Source: Euglena gracilis (lineage: Eukaryota > Euglenida > Euglenophyceae > Euglenales). Taken from it: a DNA stretch of 64,000 nucleotides. Within the stretch, counting starts at the first letter, position 1. Each line of letters begins with the position of its first letter. Shown here one piece after another: positions 31,155 through 41,259 of the stretch. The stretch is taken from positions 21,875,823-21,939,822 of the forward strand of contig CP154955.1 in the NCBI GenBank assembly GCA_039621445.1, in the 5' to 3' direction. The position numbers and the translations under genes were made by a program. Below the pieces are notes generated by a model. It had not been told where the DNA came from. It saw nothing but the letters and a program-made list of their open reading frames with translations, and made no database searches.

Positions 31155-31535
31155 CCCCCAGTCGTTTTGGGGGTGCAAATCCCTTGTGTTTCCAAGTCGT
31201 TTTGGGGGGCAAATCCCTTGTGTTGCCAAGTCGTTTTGGGGGGGGCAAATCCCTTGTGTTGTTCAATTGATCGAGGGCCCCAAAATAATAAAATCCCTTG
31301 TGTCTCCAAGTCGTTTTGGGTGGCAAATCCCTTGCGTTTCCAAATCGTTTTGGGGGTAAATCCGTTGTGTTGTTCAATTGATCGAGGGCCCATAAATAAC
31401 AAAATCCCTTGTGTCTCCAAGTCGTTTTGGGGGGCAAGTCCGTTGTGTTTTCAAATCATTTTGGGGGGGCAAATCCCTTGTGTTGCTCAACTGTTCAAGG
31501 GCCCCAAAATCACCAAATCCCTTATGTCACGTAGT
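31155..31535. repeat. satellite island 1 (diverged 112-bp units)
   Basis: About three units with TCGTTTTGGGGG, CAAATCCCTTGTG and GATCGAGGGCCC are clearly related to the main array. Confidence 0.9.
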
Positions 31536-31654
31536 GATTTTGGGGTGTATTTTAGCATCAGTAATCAATATTTATTTTTCTTAGTTTTGTTTTCTTTGCA
31601 TTTGAAGGCCTAAAACATCAAAAAAAAATCGAAATTTTTTTGATAGGGGGGGCG

Positions 31655-31820
31655 AGGTCGTGGGGTGGGCCGACCCTAGGGTCGACCCTAGGGTCGGCCC
31701 ACGACCCTAGGATGGGCGACCCTAGGGTCGGCCCACTGCGACCCTAGCGACCTTAGCGACTTTAGCGACTTTAGCGACCCTAGGGTCGTATTGGGCCGAC
31801 CCTAGGGTCGGCCCACTACC
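31655..31820. repeat. GACCCTAGGGTCG palindromic repeats, block 1
   Basis: GGGTCGACCCTAGGGTCGGCC and variants are repeated, plus a TTTAGCGAC short tandem at 31745-31775. Confidence 0.8.
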
Positions 31821-31847
31821 CCCCCCCGCCCCCAGGCCAGATCTACC

Positions 31848-32325
31848 CCCCGCAAATCCCTTTTGTTGCCCAACTGTTCGAGGGCCCCAAAATAACAAAA
31901 TCCCTTGTGTTACCCACCCGTTTTTGGGGGGCAAATCCCTTGTGTTGCCCAACTGATTTGGGGGGCAAATCCCTTTTGTTGTCCAACTGTTCGAGGGCCC
32001 GTAAAAAACAAAATCCCTTGTGTTACCCACCCGTTTTGGGGGGCAAATCCCTTCTGTTGCCCACCTGTTTTGGGGGGCAAATCCCTTTTGTTGCCCAACT
32101 GTTCGAGGGCCCCAAAACAACAAAATCCCTTGTGTTACCCACCCGTTTTTGGGGGCAAATTCCTTGTCTTGCCCACCTGATTTGGGGGGCAAATCCCTTT
32201 ATGTTGCCCAACTGTTCGAGGGCCCCTAAATAACAAAATCCCTTGTGTTACCCACCCGTTTTTCGGGGCGAATCCCTTGTGTAACCCAACTGATTTGGGG
32301 GGCAAATCCCTTTTGTTGCCCAGCC
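31848..32325. repeat. satellite island 2 (second subfamily)
   Basis: About four units carry diagnostic changes: TTGCCCAACTGTTCGAGGGC and GTTACCCACCCGTTTTTGG replace the main-array words. Confidence 0.9.
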
Positions 32326-32329
32326 TAGG

Positions 32330-32500
32330 GTTGAAGGGGGGGAGGTTGTGGGGTGGGCCGACCCTAAGTTGACCCTAGGGTTGCAGGGTGGGGGGGAGGT
32401 CGTGTGGTGGTCCGACCCTAAGTCGACCCTAGGGTCGGCCCATGACCTTACGTCGACCCTAAGCCGGCGACCCTAGGGTCAGCCAACTAGGGGGGTCTCC
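32330..32500. repeat. GACCCTAGGGTCG palindromic repeats, block 2
   Basis: The same words as at 31655-31820 occur here; the two blocks bracket satellite island 2. Confidence 0.75.
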
Positions 32501-32687
32501 CGGACGGCTCCTTGGGCCACCTTTGGCGACCTTTGGCGACCGTGGGCCGACTCCAGGGTCGCCCCCCCCCCCAAGCCAGATCTACCCCCCCTTGACACCC
32601 CCCCCCCCCCCAAAGTGTCCCCCTTGCCAGAGTGGCCATTTTGGGGTTCCACGGTGCCTGGAGGTGGCCACTTTGAGGGGGGGGGGG

Positions 32688-33809
32688 CAGGGTTCGGCGT
32701 TTTTTTCCGTTTCGAATAATTCGAATTTTTCGCAGTTGAATTATTCGAATTTTTCGTGAGGAAAATTTCCAAAATTTCCACAGGGTGAAGCACTGCGCAC
32801 GGAATATGTTTTTTTCCACCTCTGATGGAGTTCTTTCTCCCGTCCATGGCAAATCCTGCTCGCAGCAAAAGGGTTTTTTTTTTAACCAATTGAAGTCCAC
32901 CGCAACTGCGTGGAAGCCCCTCGATAAAATGGAAAAAAAACCGACCCCCTCCCCCACCCAGAGAGGCACCCCCTCCGATAAAATGGACAAAAAAGACCAA
33001 ACACCCCCCACCCATACACCCATAGAAGCCCCCCCAGACCATCCCAACCCACCGAAGCCAAAACCCCCTGCACCAAAGCTTCTCCACATCTGGCCCAATG
33101 GCCAGTGCGCCTGGCCCAAAACTGGCCAGGACAGCACAAATGTGGCCGAAAACTGGCCACCACCTCTGGCCCAAAACTGGCCAGCACAAATGTGGCCGAA
33201 AACTGGCCAGCACAAATGTGCGAAAACTGCCCCCAAAAACTGGCCACCACCTCTGGCCCAAAACTGGCCATCACAAATGTGGCCGAAAACTGGCCAGCAC
33301 ATCTGGCCTAAGAACTGGTCACCACATCTGGCCCAAAACTGGCCAGCATGTGGTCCAAAACGGGGTAGCACATCTGGCCCAAAGCTGGCCAGTTCTTTGC
33401 CATCGAAAAGCACACAGGAACAGCAACAGGAACCAGAAAATACACACGTTGTAGGCCGGATGAAAACAAATGGAGCAGTGGAGCAGGGACATGCTCAGGT
33501 CCAGATTACCAAGCATGATAAGCTTTAATAATTTCTTGTCAGTGAGATCTGCAACAGAGAAGAATGAACATTTCCCAAGAGAGAGTGTTCAGCAAATTCA
33601 CCATATGCTCTTGCATCCGGCTGGAATATTAGAGTTCTCTGCACAGTCCACAAAGCGCAAGTCTCTCACAGCAGCTTTGCTTGTTGTGGTGAATTAGGAA
33701 TACCCAGATTCGCGTTTCGCGATTTTTGAAAAATTCGAAAAATTCGAATTTTTCGAATTTTTCAATTGAAATGAAAAATTCCCAAAATTTCGAAATTTGC
33801 CGAACCTTG
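32688..33809. mobile_element. hAT-like MITE candidate, 1.1 kb, in a G-run
   Basis: The left end is CAGGGTTCGGCG and the right end CGAACCTTG, forming a 10-of-11 terminal inverted repeat (CAGGGTTCGGC). Subterminal AATTCGAATTTTTCG motifs occur at both ends. At least eight G flank each side, so an 8-bp target duplication cannot be distinguished from the run. Inside lie the TGGCCCAAAACTGGCC minisatellite and no transposase. Confidence 0.6.
33085..33390. repeat. TGGCCCAAAACTGGCC minisatellite, main array
   Basis: About twelve degenerate units of CTGGCCCAAAACTGGCCA alternate with CAGCACAAATGTGGCCGAAA. Confidence 0.85.
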
Positions 33810-34820
33810 GGGGGGGGGGGAGGGTAAATCAAGCAAACCTTGCACTTGCTCATTTTCTTCCTTTTTTTTTAACAGCCAAGGTGACGCCACAAGATGTGGA
33901 AGGAACCTTTGGAACTGAAGAGACTACCACAACGGGCATTGGATGTCACTCAAGAGGTGCCCCCATTCATTTTCTTACGCTGGGTTTACAGTTGAGAAGA
34001 CCGTATGAGGGCCAGCAAGACCTTAGCTTTTTTCAGTGTGTGTTTGAACATTGCCAACGTTTTCCATTTTATTTTCCCCAAAACAATTTAGTCACAAAAA
34101 TGATTTTTTTTAAAAGGTAGGAAAATGAAAAATTTAGGCATGTTTTCCCTTCACCTCCCGAACGACCAGGTTTTGTGTAGCTGAGCTCCTTTCCTGCTGC
34201 TCTTTTCCTTATGTGTATGGTTTCAGGCGGCCTTGCAGCCTTGCCTTGCCTTGTTTTCTCCGGATTATTAAAAAAAACCCAATTTTTTGATTGCACCTCG
34301 CCTCGCCTCGCCTCGCACGGGGATGCGGGGGGGGGGGACGCGGGGGGGACACGGGGGAGACTTTGGCCCAACTGCCCCTGCACGTTTTGTGTGTATTTTT
34401 CCTTTTGGTTGACGAAAAAATGTGCTCGGCCAAAATCCGGGACGGGGGGATGCGGGGCAAACACCCCCTCAAAAACCCACTCACCCGGAGGGGGGGGCAC
34501 AGGTGCTACGGGAATCCATACTTATCCATGGCCCCCAAATACACGCCATTTTGGGTCAAAGATATCGAAAGCAGGTTATAAAAACAAGGTTATGAAAACC
34601 ACGGATTATCACCATGAATCAGTGGGGATCCAAAATCAAGCCCTCAAGACCCCCACCCTATACAATCGTCCAGGCTCTGTGAATGTCTTCATTGTTGGGT
34701 CCCAAAAGTCGAAAGTTTCGGCCTGGCGGCCTGACCCCCCTAATTGTCCCCCCCCCTAATTGGCTAATTCGGGGTCTGAAGGAGCCTGGCCATTAGCCAA
34801 ATAGGGGGAGGGTGAGGGTA
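33810..34820. other. spacer, no recognised gene
   Basis: It contains a GCCTCGCCTCGCCTCG tract at 34297 and C/G homopolymers. Short open frames show no recognisable motif. Confidence 0.45.
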
Positions 34821-34823
34821 TGT

Positions 34824-34855
34824 TGCCAACATAGAAGGGATTTTGTTATTTGAGG
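34824..34855. repeat. 32-bp direct repeat, left copy
   Basis: TGCCAACATAGAAGGGATTT followed by TGTTATTTGAGG; the right copy at 35721-35752 differs at one base. Confidence 0.85.
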
Positions 34856-34866
34856 GGGGGTGCGGG

Positions 34867-35637
34867 CAGGGCTGGATAGAGGTAGAGGGATAGAGGTAGA
34901 GGTAGAGGTAGAGGTCACCTCTACCTCTACTATCCCTCTATGTCACCTCAATGTCAAAATTTTAAGGAAAGTGGCTTATACAAAGAAAATTTATGCCAAA
35001 CGAAGCAATTTTATGGAAAAAATCAGAAATTGGCCATTCTTGTCACAAATCTCTTATGGCAATTTTTGAAACCACCCATCCGGATATTTTTTCTCATTCC
35101 AAACCTAATAAGATGCGTTGAGATGCTGTTTTGCCAAAATTGAGGCATTTGGAGCCTTTTGTGGCCCTTATTGGTGCCAGTTACCATCCCCCCCCCCCCA
35201 TTATGTACCCCCCCCATTGTGTACCCCCTGGGGGGGAGGTACATAATGGGGGGGGGTAACACTTTTTCTAAAGAATTTCCTAAAAAAATGCTCAAAAATC
35301 GACGTTTTTGGGACGTTTTCAAAAAGTGATATTTGGCAAATGTGCTGAAAATTGACCATTTATTGCAAACATCCAAAAAGTTGCCAAAAATGACCCCCTT
35401 TGGGCTGTTCGGTCGGGTCTTGGAATGGGACCTGGGTACCCCCCCCCATTGTGTACCTCCCCCCCATTATGTACCTCCCCCCCAATTTCGGCCTCCCGGG
35501 GGGAGGTACATAATGGGGGGGGGATGGTAATGACATTTTATGGACATAGAGGTGGCATAGAGGAAGAGGTAGAGGTAGAGGTGGGTCAGATAGAGGTAGA
35601 GGACTTTGACCTCTACCTCTACCTCTATCCAGCCCTG
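34867..35637. mobile_element. hAT-like foldback element, nested inverted repeats
   Basis: The ends are CAGGGCTGGATAGAGGTAGAG and its inverse, ending CCAGCCCTG. Flanking GTGCGGG (34860-34866 and 35638-35644) is a 7-8 bp target duplication. GAGGTA/TACCTC repeats fill the terminal regions. A second, inner inverted pair (TTACCATCCCCCC...ATTATGTACC near 35178 and its inverse near 35503-35530) is nested inside. There is no coding capacity. Confidence 0.72.
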
Positions 35638-35720
35638 GTGCGGGGGGGGTGCCGGGGGGGGGGCGGAGCCCCTCCCCCCCCCCGCCTATGCCAAACTGAG
35701 CCACAAAAACGACTTAGTGC

Positions 35721-35752
35721 TGCCAACATAGAAGAGATTTTGTTATTTGAGG
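35721..35752. repeat. 32-bp direct repeat, right copy
   Basis: It is the partner of 34824-34855, and the pair encloses the foldback element. Confidence 0.85.
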
Positions 35753-35937
35753 CTCGGATGGTGGTGGAGGGGGGACTTTTCTGCCTCTCGTAATGCAGAA
35801 TGCTTGCATTTCTAAAGGATTTTCATGTAATCCCTGTTTCGTCATTGATTTTTTACCCCTCCGGACCATCAAGGGCCCACCGGCCCCCACCGACCAACGA
35901 TTTCCATCTGAAACCGTGTATTGGGGCTCTGGCTTCA

Positions 35938-36017
35938 CGCCCGAATCGGCGTTCTGGACGCCGGTTCGGCGCAGAAATTTCTGCGCCGAACCGGTGTCCA
36001 GAACGCCGGTTCGGGCG
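35938..36017. repeat. 80-bp near-perfect palindrome
   Basis: Two 40-bp arms with two mismatches meet between 35977 and 35978 (GCAGAAA/TTTCTGC). It contains the GAACGCCGGTTCGGGCG word shared with 36964-37085. Confidence 0.9.
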
Positions 36018-36289
36018 GGAAAACGGCGTCCTGGGGACCGAAAATGAAAAGTGCCAAAAAGTGTCCAAAATGGTTTGTAGACATGAGGCAATCATATCTG
36101 AGCACTTTTTGGGGGGTATTTGGCCAAATACTGGGGTATTTTGTGCAACAATCTCCATTTGGCCAAATCTGGGGATTTTCTGAAATAGAATACCATGCAG
36201 CAGGGCTGAAATCTAAGGCCATCTAAAACCCTTGAGAAGGGTATCGATCAAGGGGCAACATGGCAGGTGAACAGTGGATTTTGGAATTT

Positions 36290-36775
36290 GCGAAAAGGGT
36301 CCAAAACTCGTAATTCTGAAAAAACCCAAGGTCCAGCCAAAATTTCCTAACCATAGTTCTGAAAAACTCAGGGGAGGGTCCAACCAATTTTGAAAACACC
36401 CAGGGGGGCCAAAATTTCCCAATTGTAATTTACACTTCCAACAATTTTGAAAAATTCCCAGGGGGGGTCCAGCCAAAATTTCCCAACCGTACTTCTGAAA
36501 AACCCTAGGGGGGCTCCAGCCAATTTTTTTTCAACCGTGTTTGTGAAGAAACCCAGCCAAAATTTCTGAACCAGAATTCTGAAAAAAGGGGGGATCAAAT
36601 CCCAACCATAATTCTGGAAAAAAACCAGCGGGGTCCAACCGAAAATTTGGCATTGCAAATCTGAAAGAATCTGGGGGGGGGTCCAGCCAAAATTTCCCAA
36701 CCGTGATACTGAAAAAACCTAGGGGTCGTCCAACCAAAAAAAAATTTCCAAATCGTAATTCTGAAAAAAAACCTT
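36290..36775. repeat. degenerate 55-65 bp tandem repeat
   Basis: The words CCAGCCAAAATTTCCCAACC and ATTCTGAAAAAACC with a following G-run recur about eight times. Confidence 0.75.
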
Positions 36776-36963
36776 TCGATTGATGGGAACCTGGCATCAG
36801 ACGGATGAAAACTTCAATCGGCCGATCGACATGGCCATGAGCCCAAAGGATCCCAACAATGCCCAAAATTGTTCAAAAACTGGGTATTTAGGGCGAAATT
36901 GGCCTTTATTCCTTGAACGCCGGTTCGGGCGTGAAGCCAGAGCCCCTAATACACGGTTTCAAC

Positions 36964-37085
36964 AACTGTGTCCAGAACGCCGGTTCGGGCGTGAAGCCGT
37001 GTTCCAGAACGCCGGTTCGGGCGGCCGCCCGAACCGGCGTTCTGGAACACGGCTTCACGCCCGAACCGGCGTTCTGGACACAGTT
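36964..37085. repeat. 122-bp perfect palindrome
   Basis: Two 61-bp arms with no mismatch and no spacer, centred on GCGG/CCGC at 37024/37025. Each arm contains two copies of CCAGAACGCCGGTTCGGGCG. A further half copy lies at 36917. Confidence 0.97.
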
Positions 37086-37239
37086 TTCGTATCAGAGGGC
37101 GTCTATGTTGGTGTAAGGCACTTATTTGGACCCATCCGGACCATTTCCGGGTGATTTGGGCCCGCCACAGACCATTTTTATGACCACCGACTAGCCACCA
37201 ACTAGCTTACATAGGATTTTCTTCATGGGGGGGCTTAAA

Positions 37240-37400
37240 AGTCGGCGGTTTTGACCCGTTAGTACATTAGAGTGGGTATTTCGCCGACTAGTCGGCCGAC
37301 TACCCACTACCCCCCCCCCCCGTCTCGCCGACTAGCTACCGACCAGGCCTAGTCGGCCGACCAGTTGGGTAGTCGGCCGACTACCCATTACCCGCCCCCC
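37240..37400. repeat. GTAGTCGGCCGACTAC palindrome cluster
   Basis: Several overlapping palindromes built from AGTCGGCCGACT surround a C-run. A related GCTAGTCGACCGACTAGCC cluster lies at 47400-47445. Confidence 0.75.
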
Positions 37401-40050
37401 AGTCTACCGCCATAAGCCAGCGAAATGGCCACAAAGTGGCTATAACTCCGGCTAACAGTGGAGCTGCCGGGAAATCAAATGACCGTTAGATACAGTCGTT
37501 CCAGGCTTTGTTTTAGGTCCCCAGGCATTTCCTTTTATTTTGCTTTGCTTCTGAGATATTTTGGAAACGCCTTTCTTTGACCCCCTCAAAAATGACCAGA
37601 ATCAGGCATAACCCATGCTTCACAAAGAGAAAGAGCATTGTTGAATAGCATTCCAAGGGCTTCATTTTTGGTCTCCTGACATTTCTTTCAATTTTGCTTT
37701 ACTTTTGAGATATTTTGAAAGAGCTGAGTATATTTTTTGGACGGGTTTTTGGCTTTGCCTGAACCGTGGGGGTATTCAAGTTGTACAATTTGCATTTTTG
37801 CAAAATCCAAAATCTTGGAAATTTGCATTTTTTGCACAATTTATTGTTTTTTTTGCAGAATGATGACAAACATGCGCAAACTCACATTTTGTTGCATGTT
37901 TTTACCTTTCCGATTTTTTTTTAATGGGCAATTACGTAGAAAAATTGCTCTGCCACCAGCCAAGTGAAAGTTGCACATTACACATTTTTGGACACAGTTG
38001 CGTAATGAAATATAAATGCATGCTACTAGGCAAACCAACCATGTCACATTGCAAGTTTGCACCACGCTTCTGTTGCTGTAACCATCTTTGGTGTTCTTTT
38101 TCCCTTTTCGGAATTTCTGAAAGTAACATGCAAGGCACTGTTTTGATTTTGCTTTTGCGAGTCCTGTTAGAGAAAAGTGCAAATACAATCCCTCATTGTA
38201 AACTTTTTCGGCTGTTGGCTCCCAGATTGGGGGATTATTAGCTGCTTTTTGGAGGGTGGCAGGGTTCTGAAAATGGATAAAAGGTGGTACAGCGTCACCG
38301 CGATCCCCCCTGCGGATAAATCGGGGTTTTCAATTAATTGTGAATGTTGACCAAATAAAACACGAAAGATCTTTGAATGTTCAGCACAGCATTTTAAAAG
38401 CGTCCCAAGACTTGGATCAACTGAAAAAAAATTGCTTTCCAGTTGTGGAAAAATACCATAGAAAGTCCCGGGGGGCCTCTTTGAGGAGGGATGAATTTTT
38501 TGGAGGGGTTCAATGCATACCAGTTCAAAAACACCAAAATCGCTGGAAACTTGCAGAGGGTGAATATTCGGCAGTGGGGGGGTTATGGTAGGGACTGAAA
38601 ATGTCCATAACATCCACCGCGTTACATGGCCAATGACGTTGCAAAGTGAAATAAATTTTCCTGGAAATTTTTCTGTGTCTTTTCCAGCAGAGAAGTGCAC
38701 CGCAGAGGAACTTCAAAGAAAGTTATTTCCAAATTGCAGTTTTTTGCATTGCATTTCGAAGAGCCTTTTTTGCATATCCCCCCATGCATGACCTTCCCCC
38801 AGGTAACTCCCCCAAGCAATGTGTGTTCTAAAGAATTTCTATACATGGCATTTGGCGCTTCCCCTTGTGCATTTGCCTGGGTGTTGACCATTTTGTTGAG
38901 TAAGCCATAAAAAAAATAAAGAAAGCAAAGACAGCAAGTAAAATGTGTAGAAAGATGGGGAAAAAAAACAGAAATAGGCCAAATCCAGGGCCATGCACAG
39001 ACACCAGGGCCCCAGGGGTTTTATTTTGGTCTCTGGTCCCGCCAGTATTAGCTTGATCCACCAAGTTCAAAGCCAAGCGAATGGGTTGGTGTGTGGATTT
39101 TTTTTGAAAATGGTCTTTTATATTTTCGCCAGGTTTCATCCACAAGGGTCAATGGCTTTATGGGTGTGCTGAGAGGGTTCTGGCACCCCTGAATTCCCGG
39201 GTGTCCCATTTCATCAGCAGAAAGATATTTTAAGTTAGCTGACCGGGAAGGTGGGCGGCGGTGGGAAGTGGGTCCGACCCAGGGGGTTGGGCCAAGTGGG
39301 TGCCCTCCCTGGAGGGGTGTTTTCCTCAATTTTTTGACTCCAGAATTGACTCCGCAAACCCCCCCCCCCCGATCCCCCGATGGGTGGGTGGGTTGGTCCC
39401 CTCCCCCACCCCCTCCCCCTCCGGGTCCTAAAAAAAAAACCTCTTCGACCTAGACCCCCACGGCTGAAGAAATCACCCCCGGAAATCCCTTCGTGGGTTT
39501 ATTTTAAGGGTTTTTTTTTTAGATTGTAGCCCCACCCTGGACCCTGCCCTGCTCCCAGTGGGTTCAGTCAGCCAGCTGGCTTGAAAATCTCAACCCATCA
39601 GGACTTGTTTTTTTTGCCCGTTTTCAGGGTTGAGCTGCCAGCCAGAGCCCCCCCCCCCCCCCTGGGGAGGTGAGGGGTCAAGCCAAATTTTTCCAGCTAT
39701 TCGGCTGCCCCCCTATGGTCTTTGAGAAAATCCTTGATATGCGTGTCAGTAATGGTAAGTTAATGATTTGTGCTTTATGTACCACATTTTCACAGAATCA
39801 ATATTGGGATTCATTTGAGCTCAATACTTCAAAAGCTCATTTTGGCCAGATCAAGTTCATTCACATCAGCCCTCAGCCTCCCCACCAAATCGCAGTTTCG
39901 TGTCTCGATCAGGTGTGCCAAAATGTCATCGGTCGTATTTCTTTGTTCTGGGTGAGGGCGGCCGGGACGTTTCCAAACAATTTCGGATATTAGCATTAGA
40001 AAATCCCTTGATGGTATTGAATACCCTCCAAAGTTTGCCCAACCCATCTG
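37401..40050. other. long spacer, no recognised gene
   Basis: Mostly A/T-rich unique DNA with C/G runs near 39360 and 39650. Short open frames on both strands were inspected and none shows a recognisable family. Confidence 0.45.
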
Positions 40051-40061
40051 TTGTTTCAAAA

Positions 40062-41254
40062 CAGGGCAAACTTCTGTTGTATCTGGCTAGATTTATGGTT
40101 GAAATCATGTCAACCAAAAAACTCGAAATTTGGCCAGTAGTTGGTGTACGTTTTTGTCAATTGGGGTTGAAGTGAAGTGAATTTATTTTTTCGTTCCTTC
40201 AAGCAAGAGAAATTGATATTTTTTTGCGATGCCAAAACGTTTTATTTGATATTTTCATGGCAGCAAGATTTTATTTGGCCCCCCAGGGGGCAAGTGAAAT
40301 CTCCAGGGGGGATGCGAAAAATTCTGGGTTGGTGATGGAATAAACCCCCCACCTATAACCCCCCGGGGGGGTTATAGGATCCGGTTTGGTGGTCGGCCCG
40401 AGAGGGGGGGGTCATTGGTGGGGGGGGTCATACGTCCCGGTTCAGTGGTCCATCCAAGGACCGTTGAACCTTGACCACACGGCCCACATTTAATGACTCT
40501 CAACCGGATGCCGTAAGTTCTGTGTCGGCTGTGCCAGCTCCGTCTACCCCAGCCAAGAAACAAAAGCAAGCATCCTTGGATTGCTTCCTGCGTTGAGCAG
40601 AATTTTTTCTCATCTTGTGGCAACGTGCCATTTCGAGTGAGATGCGGTTTCTCTTTCCTGCTCTCCGGTTCATGGCTGGCCTTGGGAGGGGGGTAGAGGT
40701 CCCGGGAGTCATAGGTGGGGGGGTCATAGGTGGGGGGTTGGGGTTAGGGTTAGGAGTTAGGCCTAACTTTAGGCCTGACTTATCGTTAGGTGTTCAAGTT
40801 AGGCCCACAATTAGGCCGAACTCCTGACCCTAACCCTGCTCCATCAATAGCGCAAAAAAATTTGACCCCCCCTGGAGATTTTACTTCTCCCCCAGGGGGC
40901 CAAGCAAAACCTTGCTGCTATTTTTTTTTACCAAACCAGATTTGCAATTTTCCCCTCCCCTGTGCCTCACCCCCATCCATCACCAACCCAGAATTTTTCG
41001 CATCCCCCCTGGAGATTTCACTTGCCCCCTGGGGGGCCAAATAAAATCTTGCTGCCATGAAAATATCAAATAAAGCGTTTGGGCATCGCAAAAAAAAGAT
41101 CAATTTCTCTTGCTTGAAGGAACGAAAAAATAAATTCACTTCCTTTCAACCCCAATTGACAAAAATGTACACCAACTACTGGCCAAATTTCGAGTTTTTT
41201 GGTTGACATGATTTCAACAATAAATCTAGCCAGATACAACAGAAGTTTGCCCTG
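40062..41254. mobile_element. hAT-like element with about 280-bp terminal inverted repeats
   Basis: The left arm (from CAGGGCAAACTTCTG, about 40058-40339) and the right arm (about 40976-41258, ending CAGAAGTTTGCCCTG) are nearly identical in inverted orientation. Flanks TTTCAAAA and TTTTAACA could be a degraded 8-bp target duplication (6 of 8). The centre (40340-40975) has a CCTATAACCCCCC palindrome and an inverted GGGTTAGGGTTAGGAG pair, and no transposase. Confidence 0.8.
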
Positions 41255-41259
41255 TTTTA

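Noticed and set aside
40741-40836. GGGTTAGGGTTAGG telomere-like sequence
   Set aside because: Only two units, inverted within the centre of a MITE-like element; not a telomere or interstitial telomere tract of convincing length.
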